In this document: piece by piece, positions 55,560 through 64,000 of the stretch
How the letters are laid out: every line of letters starts with the position of its first letter
Position numbering within the stretch: position 1 is the stretch's first letter
Source: Sclerodactyla briareus
Lineage: Eukaryota > Echinodermata > Holothuroidea > Dendrochirotida > Sclerodactylidae
DNA: 64,000 nt
Assembly: GCA_026419785.1 (NCBI GenBank)
Contig: JAODTK010004554.1
Coordinates: 124,001-188,000 of the forward strand
Direction of reading: 5' to 3'
The notes under the pieces: generated by a model
Database searches by the model: none
Seen by the model: only the letters and a program-made list of their open reading frames with translations
Told to the model about the DNA's origin: nothing
Translations under genes and position numbers: made by a program

Positions 55560-56083
55560 GATTGCCAGCCTAGTCACAAGGTCATTGAAGTCAAAATGAG
55601 GTCAGATGTCAAGTGAGGTCAGAGTAGGTCACGAGATGTAGTTCACCAAACAACAAAACTTCCATCACATCGCTCTCAATTTTCCGTTGCTAGATATAGA
55701 AGGATTGCCCTGTGGTCACCTCAATGACTTGACCTGACACAAGCAACTGGATTAATCCTTAGCATACGTGCAATCCACAAACCTGATAGGTACTTATATA
55801 ATTGCTATCATTAGATAGCCTGGGGTAACACAGTATTTTTGGACTTTGCCCTGTCGGGACCGTGAATACTGAATGGCACAAAAACATTGTTTCCCCTCTC
55901 AACATGAGCACCCACGTGCCTATTTGAACTTGATACATGATTGACGTGCCTCATATATCGTGCTCACAGGTGGACCCCACACACACGGCACCTCACCGGA
56001 CATCACGGACACACGCACACACTCAACACACATCGCATCACACACACACACAGTCACACACACCCTCGCGCAAAGACACACGC
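55560..56083 (-). repeat. Inverted copy of the AGGTCA repeat with adjoining (CA)n tract
   Basis: From 55572 to about 55660 the + strand reads AAGGTCATTGAAGTCAAAATGAGGTCA, GAGGTCAGAGTAGGTCACG in pieces, and then TTGCCCTGTGGTCACCTCAATGACTTGACC (55696-55730). It is the reverse complement of the word order at 2770-3000. A (CA)n tract at 55977-56083 mirrors the TG tracts beside the + strand copies. The His/Thr-rich frames across the CA tract are artefacts. Confidence 0.65.
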
Positions 56084-57196
56084 ATATGCACGGTGCATAT
56101 GCGCCCTTTTGCCTCCCATGTGGGGACTTCACAGATTATGAGAAACTTCCAGTGTTATTACCAGATATTAGTTCAAATTAGAGTAACAGCCAACGTCTGT
56201 ATGTCAATCCTTTACATATGGACATTTCGGCATATCCACCCAATCTCTGACCTGCATGAGCAAATCGGGACGCCACTATATATGTTCGATTCGCCGTAAT
56301 GTTATTATTTAAATTCATGTAACCAAACTTTCTTTCCAGGAGGGTAACCTCATTTAAGCAATAGCTTTCTTCCGTAGGGCCCTCTTGAACATAGATACAG
56401 TGAAATAAACTAAAGTACGGTATGAAACGTTACTGAACAACAAGCTTCACATAAGAATTCACAAAATGGAGGAATATCGCACAGTAATTATTAAATTATT
56501 TTCAATATAGAATATGAATTACCCGAATCCTTTGACGACTAAATGCAATTAAAGTAATGTATATAGGTAAATTCGATTACCCAAGTAAAACTGCGTGATT
56601 TTGATATAAAAAGGAGTCAGATATATCAGAAGAGTTTTTTCTTTATATAGTGTTAATACTTCCTGTCATCTTGGATATTCGTATCCAGATTTAGTTTTCT
56701 TTTTTTGGTGGCGAGGTCAAAACGATTATTAGAGAAAAAAATTGTGACCACCATGCGTGAATGTTATTTTGGCGAAAGATCCTAGATTATGATCGTGAAT
56801 ATGACAACTGGGTGACATCTTTTGCATCTACTCAGGTCCCATATTGTTAAGCGCTCTACCCCATTGTTAGTGTTTCTATACATAACATGTTCATCGAGTG
56901 TCCTCTCGCCTATTCGTCGCGAATACTTCGAGGCTATTCTCAATGACGCATTTAGAATTATTCTGGCTGCGCTCTTTGTCTTTGGATAGTCTATCAATAT
57001 TCTGACCGTAGTATTTCCCCATACTTGAGCACATATCATTTATTGGGAGGATATACTCCATTATATTAAAGTATACCTGTCGATGTATCAATATACGTTT
57101 ATCTCTGTTAGTGGGCTAAGTCTCGTCTTATCGTTCTACAATAAAATCGATTTTGTGACTTGCCCGTCACAATGGCAGTCTATTCTGACCCTTGAA

Positions 57197-57232
<36 letters not shown>

Positions 57233-58594
57233 TCGGGAATTGTCCAAAATATATTGCTCATTGTGTCGGCAAAACTCTTCTTGTGTCTTGCAAACTATCG
57301 TTTACTATGTTGACGCTATTTTTTATATTTTTACAACCCAATCTGACACATTTTTGGCATCAAACGGTCATAAAAATCAAAATAAATTTAGTTTGCCAGG
57401 ATTCAATATCTTTACTTGAGGCATGAAAAATGGTATCATCTGCATAACTGTCAGCTCTACAAGGTTTTAGCACATGCTAAGATCATTGCTAAGATCGAGA
57501 AAATAGTGGGCCCTAAAGATTGATCATGGTCGGGACACCGGCTAATGGCTTTCCATACAAGAGGGTGCGGCCCGCATATGATGACATATGTGACTTCTAT
57601 CCACACGTAGACTGACCCAGTTAATAGTGTTAGTTGATAACTGCTAACAATTTTCAACTTCTTTAACAAATATCATGATCTACAAAACGTTCCCTGAGGT
57701 CGAAAGAACGCCCCATTGCTCTTCTATATCGATTGATTCCAGCCATATTCATTAACATGTCATATAGCGCATTTCCCAAGAATTCTTCGATCTAATTCGA
57801 GATTGGGTCGTTTACACAAACTGTAATTGGTCTAGAAATTCGTATTGCAATATGCATCATGCCTCTACTAATTAATTGGACAGGACAAAGAGCATCAATA
57901 TGGACGTTGATTGAAAACATCTAGCCTTGAATTACTTTTGAAGATCGGTACTCACCGTTGCAATATTCCATTTGGAAGGAAAGTGTTGTATTAATACGTG
58001 TGTTACTAATTGAGTAATGGCGTCTATAAATATGAGCGCTCATTCTTGAAATCTTAGCACTACTTCGCCTACTCCTGATCCTTGAGCATTGTCAGCTCAA
58101 GATTTGTTACTATCATAAGACAAATTGGCAAAAAAAAATAGGGTGTATCTCAAATGTGTTCCAAATGGAGTTTTCGAACGTACATCTTTCATATATGAAA
58201 ATCACAATTCGAGATACCATTATCTGTGTTATTTCTTCCTAGCTGAAGTAAATACGAATCCTCGGTAAAGAGGGGTTGCCACTTTGGTGTTGTGGTTTAT
58301 TGACTGAACATTCCTTGAGATTTTCTCATAGTTTTCTAATTGTGTACCAGCCTGCCAGCGTTTTCCCTGTCACCCCAAAAAAAAAAAAAGAAAACAAAAA
58401 AAAAAAAAAAAAAAAAAAAAACCCCCCCCGGGAGGAAAGGAGAAGCTCATTGTTAAAATATTCCCTCCCGCTGATGATTTAAACTTCCAGCAATTACGTA
58501 GCAACAGGTCTTCTCGAACACCGGGCGGCGATAGACTGGCGATGTACGCTGAAAATCACATATTTCCCACCCTTTTTCCTCTTCTCATCTTCAG
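56084..58594. other. No gene recognised
   Basis: Contains a 33-base T-run (57199-57231) and an A-run with interruptions joined to a C-run (58377-58429). TATAAATATGAGCGC at 58025 could be a TATA box but no start exon follows. The - frames at 56782-57091 and 57457-57669 show no domain. Confidence 0.4.
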
Positions 58595-59035
58595 GAATTA
58601 AACCTGCTGGGCGTTATTAGCTGAGTCCTGTCGTCCGAATCGGAAATCGAGCACCACGCGAGAGCGAAGGACTCAGGGATGAGTAGGTCATGATTTGAAC
58701 AGGGAGCGAGGCGAAGATCCGAGCTAAGAAGAATGGGTTTGGAATAGTTCCAGGGTCCTCCGCAAGTCGAATACGAAAGAAACTGTTTTGTAAGGACACA
58801 CGCACAGCGTAGCAAATGGCGTCTTCTGGAGAAAAAAAGAGAAGAAGACCTCTAGTTTCCAGGAAAGAAGTTTCGGAACTCTCCTGAATTTTCCCGGTAG
58901 TGACATCCTTGAAGGTTACCGTGTTCATCGGGAGGCGTAAACACGCCGGCAGAACCTATCAATCAGCTGCATGTACCTGACCGGAAGAACAACGTGTATG
59001 CGACAATCGATGTCAGTTTAAACATCAGAGCATGA
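58595..59035 (+). CDS. Weak candidate cytoplasmic exon, tyrosine motif NNVYATIDVS
   Basis: A strong polypyrimidine acceptor (CTTTTTCCTCTTCTCATCTTCAG) ends at 58594. Downstream the + strand gives basic, serine-rich peptides in alternating frames (for example KNGFGIVPGSSASRIRKKLF and SGEKKRRRPLVSRKEV), then NQLHVPDRKNNVYATIDVS near 58960-59015. The VYATIDV motif resembles HYAVIDE in the gene 1 tail. If real, this would be further tail of gene 2. Frames break repeatedly, and a longer - frame (58617-58928) also exists, so confidence is low. Confidence 0.2.
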
Positions 59036-59159
59036 TTGATAGCAAGCCACAGCAGCGGCAGCAAGAACATCCGAGCAGGAGCGAGCCATAAGATTCATGC
59101 CCAAAACCGGGATTGGTGTAAACGACACTGTCCTTAGTTCCAGTAGCATGGTATATGAG

Positions 59160-60137
59160 CATGGGCGTCAACAGTGGGGGACGGGGGGACACAATAGCAA
59201 ATGTCCCCCCACTTTCAAAGTGGGGGGGTATCATCTCGATTGTGCCCCCCCCCCTCAACTTTTCGGACCGTCAATAAAAACTATAGTAAAGTGCCCGATT
59301 TGTGATTCACTTTTTGTCTAATCACACAATATCCCTTTGGAAATTGTCTAGTCCACTAATTCCAGAAGCGGACCCCAGATGAAGATTTGGACCCGACTCG
59401 GGCCGAATTGGAAGGATTACCCATGTTACATACCGCGTTTCCGCGAATTTTATCCGAATAGCCACAAGTGCATAATTTTTCACGTGTTTCGCGCGCAAAG
59501 GCGTTTTTCTTCCAAGCTTTGTAGGCTACAATATGCGACTGTAATGCTTCGAATCAATTGTGTTCACGTCAATGACTTTCAGAAGCCTTGGGAGGCAGAC
59601 TGTCCCCCCCCCCCCCCCCCCAACTTTCGAGATGAAACGTCGGAGCGAAAATTCTAAAATTTGGGAAGGAAGAAACAAGTGAAAAATCTGATTTTGCCGA
59701 CTTTTTCGATATAATGCCCGGAAAACATGCAATTTTTTCTCGCTCGGCGGGCTTCGCGCGCGCCGTTTGTTTCCAATACTGACTTGTAAAATTCGGTACA
59801 AATTTTTCGGCTTCCCAAATTGGCGTGGTCCGTACGCCTATTCCCTTCGATCCCACCAGAGACCGTTCGGTAGACCCTGTATCCCACGCAACATGATACT
59901 CGGTAAATCCTCTATTATGCACATACAATGCACGTTTTTGTCTTTCTTTTACCAATCACCATGTATATGGTTGCTATTGAGCCTGGCAGTGCCGTGTCCG
60001 TCGATCGGAGGATAGAAAATCGAATTTTCTATTACGATTCGCGCCAACCGATGGTGGCCTTAATTCTCTCCCCTTAGAATAATAATTGCAGTGATGTGTC
60101 CCCCCCCCCCACTTTTCAAAACGGTCCGACGCCCCTG
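59160..60137. mobile_element. hAT-like non-autonomous element, about 980 bp
   Basis: The ends CATGGGCGTC (59160-59169) and GACGCCCCTG (60128-60137) are inverted repeats with one mismatch. Flanks TATATGAG and GATATCAG match at 6 of 8 positions, compatible with an 8-bp hAT target duplication plus decay. CCCCCCACTTT(t)CAAA-type segments lie just inside both ends (59203-59225 and 60100-60121), and another CCCC..CCAACTTTCGAG is at 59603-59630. The open - frame at 59569-59955 lies inside the element and resembles no transposase that I recognise. Confidence 0.55.
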
Positions 60138-60407
60138 GATATCAGGGACCTTTCTCTTCACAAATACTCTGGGAGATTTCGAACGCCATTAAAGATCCAC
60201 AACAGTGCAAGCTTATACGTGATCGAAAAACAGGCCTCGTTGAATGGAGATATTCCGATTGAAGACAGCAGGGGACGTTTTGTCTGAGGTTGCTGAGGCC
60301 TGGTGAGCTTCTTTTCTCTGGTCTCGGAGGCTGGTTTTGTGAGAGTTTCGAAATGAAGAGACGTGTTCTAATTTATTTTTTGTTTTTTTTCATTTCCACT
60401 GTTCCAG

Positions 60408-60573
60408 GACGCCCGTGAGGCGCGCCAGGGAAACTGGGCCGTATTGATCTGGATGGACACTGGCGATAACGCGATTTTCTTATATCGACTTCTGTTAGAT
60501 GGTATCGAGGGAAATTGTATTATAACCAAACCCAACCTGCTTCCGGGGACAGCATTCACATTTTCTTCAAAAG
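60408..60573 (+). CDS. Splice-bounded exon of unknown function
   Basis: A textbook acceptor (T-rich tract then CCACTGTTCCAG at 60407) and an AAAAG|GTGAATC donor at 60574 enclose a 166-nt open segment. It begins DAREARQGNWAVLIWMDTGD and ends GTAFTFSSK, entering in phase 0 and leaving in phase 1. The composition looks like a globular protein, but I recognise no family. The same frame stays open past the donor to 60681. It could be part of gene 2 or of another + strand gene. Confidence 0.35.
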
Positions 60574-60832
60574 GTGAATCAGTAATCTCCAGGATCCTTA
60601 AACAATTTCTCGATACCCGGATGAGTGCGAGTGCCATGTCCAACGTTATATACCGCGTTGAAGAACGATTACAGGCCACTTAACAGGGTGGGTTGTGCCG
60701 ACTGTTTCGGGGATAGATCCTTTTTGCACGACGACTCGAACGCCGTGGATCCAGTAATTCGCTTGGGTTGTCGAGGGCGACGTAATTTTGTATACGCCAG
60801 TGCTAGCAGTGGGCGTGGCCGAACTAGCTTGA

Positions 60833-60936
60833 GAGGCACAGAATTTAGACACCACTAATCAATAGGACTCCTGAGAGTGTTAGCCCGACTCTGTTCCTGC
60901 ATCCAATTGATTAGTGTGCCTAACATTCTGTGTCAT
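60833..60936. repeat. Imperfect inverted repeat, 11-bp perfect core
   Basis: CACTAATCAAT (60853-60863) and ATTGATTAGTG (60906-60916) are exact inverses. The match extends outwards imperfectly for about 18 more bases (GCACAGAATTTAGACAC against the reverse complement of GTGCCTAACATTCTGTGTC). It resembles a very short foldback element. Confidence 0.65.
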
Positions 60937-61117
60937 AGCGTTAGTGCTTGGGACTGTTACGCTGTTAGATGATTTAAGGGTGTCACATGACTCGTCAACC
61001 AATCCGGTCCCTAATTGATGGTAATGACGTGATTATCTCACATAACAGGTCGACTTAAAACGCAGCAATGTTCACATCACGTCAGCTTGATTCACTTTAT
61101 AGTGCAGATGACGTGAT

Positions 61118-61152
61118 AACCAATCGTTGGTCCGCTGAACAAACGATTGGTT
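61118..61152. repeat. Perfect 11-bp inverted repeat
   Basis: AACCAATCGTT and AACGATTGGTT around a 13-nt loop, 200 bp from the previous inverted repeat. No T-run follows, and there is no gene nearby for it to terminate. Confidence 0.75.
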
Positions 61153-61159
61153 AATACCA

Positions 61160-64000
61160 AGCCTCGCTTAATGACTCCTATTAGGAGTCCTCCCGGCTTT
61201 AATCTTATTATATTCCCTAAATGTTATGTTAACACTTTTTCAGTGTGCAGATTTTCTTCTACGCGTCCTTATGAAGCAGTTTAGGTACGATACTAAAGCA
61301 ATTAGAGTGATTAGTGATAGTAGATTGAATGCGCGTCGTTAAATGCAGTGCTATATCAATGCCTAATGAGTATCTATCATACCCTGCTACAAACATTAAC
61401 GTCGTGTCGTCAATCCATGTCGTCAATGTATACGAAGATTTTACAGGACTGATCTATCTGTTTGAGAGGGCCGAAGAAAGAAAACCCCTAATTTGCACTC
61501 AGTTGTTTTGGGATAGGCCTTGGCATTGTGCACCGCTATAAAATCCCCGACTTTCACAACCACGAACAAATTAATGACGACGTAAATTTCACCCAAGTGG
61601 AATATGGGGCCAGAGAATACGAAGACGAGCCTATTGGGTTTCGACCCTATCAAAAAGTCTCACGGAACCTTCTGTCATGACTGTGAGGTCCATGTGACCA
61701 TATAGGGAACCCCTGAAAGAAACACTTTCCTCAACATAGTCTGACAAAATATAAAAAATATGTATTATATGTACATATTTAGACACTTAGCACTCCAGCA
61801 ATGGGATTATGAGAGTGACACCATTATGGCTAGTCGAAGTGTTTGGGCGGAGTGTTATTTCGTAAAATTATTATTTCGTAAAGTCTTATAAGGTATAACT
61901 TTCAAACATCGTTCAATTTGGTTTGTGTACTTCCTATTAGTCACCAGAATAGCAAAATGGGGGTACCTATGGTAACAACATACGGTCTACACTGAAAAGA
62001 CAAGTGGCCCGTAAAAAAAAAAAAAACCGCTGTTGTCAAAAATAAATTGATATTTGCGAACGGAAAAGCCACTGATGTTATATAATCCCCACATTTATCA
62101 TAACGACTGATGGAGTCCCTTTAACTTGAACATTCTTCGCGACCGAAGGTCTTTAGAAGACCTGGAGAAATCCTCAGTCGGATTTTATAAGATTTTTCAA
62201 ATTGTGCGTGGACGGACATCGGCGAATCTCGCCTCCCCTTCGAAATGGCCCTAATACACGAGGCAGGCGATGAATTCCTGCTCCCGTGACCATGTGTTCT
62301 AACACACAAGGTTTAGGGCGGGGAAAGCAGCGTGGGCGGGATGTACACCCCAAAAGATTATACCCCTGGCGACACTACTCTTGTCGCCGGTGAATAATTA
62401 TACCTGGGTCTAATGTAGTATTGCGTTAATAACGATCCTTTGTTTAGCCTTCTTGAAGCTGGATGGTTCTTATCTGTCTACACCAAAAAATATGCAGCCC
62501 TACTGACTGATAATCGTGCTTGTCCAATTAACCAACTTGTGGGCGTGTCGTGTGAGAAGAATCATGTTTGAATTGTCAAACGCTAAAAGAGGGCAATCCT
62601 CGATGTCCTGAGTGGTAACAGCTGTTACGTCCCACATTCACGGCCATATTTGAATATCCGGAGCGGGGGTGCGTTCCCCATCAGTGTTGTGATTGGCTCG
62701 CTCCATTTTTGAAGCGGATGGCAATTTGGACAGATGATATACAAACACACACACCCAAGGTACATTGCGCGTGATGGCGCACGCAGAAATTCCGCGAGTT
62801 GTGTACATGGAGCAGCAGGTAACCGGGAATATCTAGTATCATCGTCTTAACCTCAAGACCGGAAGGTATAATGCGTTATTGTTCTGATCTGCTGTGTAAT
62901 ACACACAACTCGCTTAGCCTGTTCTCGTTGTGATGATATTGCCGAAGCTTCTTGTCATTGGTTGTAACTACACAGACAACGTTTGTACAAAATACAATTT
63001 AGAATGCAAATCTTGTATAAAAATGCACTTTACCGCACTGGACTATATGACCTTATACCGGTCTGCTAAATGTGAACACTATCTTCGCATCACAGGCCGC
63101 CCATCTCTATTATTCGGCTCGGTACTGTATTAAGCCCAGCGCCCTCTCACAACCGTCCGACATCCTCCTACGTAAAGATCGTGATTGTACTAGGTGTCGT
63201 ATGTACAGGCCCAGAGAACGCGCTCGCTTGCCGCCCTTGCCTACCACGGACAACATAAAAAAAAAGGTGCTAAGAAAAGTCTTCTTAGTTTAGGCTTCAG
63301 TGTTTTAGGCTGGGTTTCCTAGATGCTATGCGTGTCCGTGCTGGATGTGATATCCCATGTTGGCGAAAACGAACGTTTGCTCCAGCCCAGAAAACCCGAA
63401 CTCAGAAGAAAAACCGGAGTCCAGCGGACGACCCTGAAAGGCACAGCCTATACCGCATATTGTCGTTGCTTCGCTTTTCTAAGGAAGAATATTCCTTTAA
63501 TTCGCAGTTCTACGCATCCGTATACGCATTGCATAATTGCTTATTACGCCTATTACAGCGTTGGTTCGCATTCATTTAAAAAAAATCGCTTTCGTGCATG
63601 GAACGGATATCGATCTTTGCATACTAAATAGACCATTCCAAACACAGCCAACGCCCTCAGTTCACGTGAATTGGCAATTTTTTCACATGCGTACCGGACC
63701 CGCCTACGCAATGCATCTATCAGGGTCTATGTATCCTAGTTTATTAAAGCCAGGTCACAGTTGCAAATGCGCACACTCATATACTTGGTTCGCTATAATG
63801 AAATTCTTTCTCGCCATTCCACCACACTTTGGTATTCCGTCCGACTACCTTTACGCCTATATCGTAAATAGATAACGAAACAACTGTATCCAAATTCGGA
63901 CTATTTTTCCGTTCATTTGGCCAGTTCGGGGGTTACTTAAGATAAAATATGTATAGGTTATGTTGCCAAATAGATGAATGGAAAAAAATCGGGGGGGGGG
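61160..64000. other. No confirmed gene; SINE-body fragment and a cysteine-containing frame
   Basis: 62215-62295 repeats part of the SINE-like body at 7890-7960 (CGGCGAAT, CGAGGCAG, GAATTCCTGCTCCCG). A + frame at 62930-63133 has five cysteines in a short space (GCNYTDNVCTKYNLECKSC) but no acceptor, known domain or clear donor. Frames at 63323-63875 overlap one another and are probably chance. The window ends in a G-run. Confidence 0.35.

Noticed and set aside
58025..58040. TATAAATATGAG as the promoter of a third gene copy
   Set aside because: No signal-peptide exon or intron-1-like sequence follows within a few hundred bases.
59569..59955. 128-codon - frame
   Set aside because: It lies wholly inside the hAT-like element, includes a polyglycine from the C-run and matches no transposase motif.
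62930..63133. Cysteine-containing + frame as a secreted-protein exon
   Set aside because: No acceptor precedes it and the cysteine pattern fits no module that I know.
1..64000. CRISPR array, bacterial operons, rRNA or tRNA genes
   Set aside because: Repeats are degenerate tandem arrays without unique spacers. No ribosome-binding-site-led gene runs, and the only tRNA-like sequences are SINE promoters without a foldable cloverleaf.

Overview
This window looks like animal nuclear DNA: AT-rich, mostly non-coding, with short exons in long introns, many dead non-LTR retrotransposons, MITEs, SINE-like pieces and long TG/TA microsatellites. The transposon mix (CR1/L2-like LINEs, one with a 2A-like peptide remnant), tandem minisatellites and WSC-domain genes suggest a marine deuterostome, with an echinoderm my best guess. 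No marker gene proves this. Single-base indels and long homopolymers are common, as in an under-polished long-read assembly. Many frame breaks may therefore be sequence errors, and most long open frames are chance.

The main gene content is a tandem pair of related genes on the + strand that appear to encode single-pass membrane proteins with WSC domains. Gene 1 is cut by the left edge. It has an intact WSC exon (5881-6162, phase 1-1), a transmembrane exon (22919-23008), a juxtamembrane cytoplasmic exon (from 23441) and a long, frame-broken cytoplasmic tail rich in tyrosine motifs (about 24050-25370). Gene 2 starts inside the window with a TATA box and initiator (about 40283-40319) and a signal-peptide exon (40393-40435). 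Two WSC exons follow (about 41524-41811 and 42684-42963, both with damaged frames), then possible further extracellular exons, a transmembrane exon (54512-54588) and a different cytoplasmic exon (54994 to about 55477). Intron 1 of gene 2 (40684-40995) is recognisably similar to bases 1-430, which supports a segmental duplication. Membership of all exons in two transcripts is inferred from order, strand, phase and homology.

Between and inside these genes lie mobile elements. There are LINE remnants at 9490-10740 (+), 19975-20920 (+), 21921-22760 (-), about 25980-29090 (-, at least two pieces), 30890-31900 (-) and 33530-34300 (+, interrupted). A pair of decayed genes resembling Polinton/adintovirus-type element ORFs lies at 29617-30470 (-). 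A palindromic TA-flanked MITE is at 4404-4612, a hAT-like MITE with perfect 16-bp ends and an 8-bp target duplication at 47056-47224, and a longer hAT-like element at 59160-60137. tRNA-derived SINE-like pieces are at 7840-8125, 34475-34580 and 54089-54197.

Tandem arrays and duplicated blocks cover much of the rest (2530-3900, 13254-14945, 16060-16555, 18540-19070, 20342-20628, 36765-37620, 44070-45370, 50610-51765). A possible first exon of a separate secreted protein lies on the - strand at 45493-45592. I saw no tRNA or rRNA gene and no CRISPR array.
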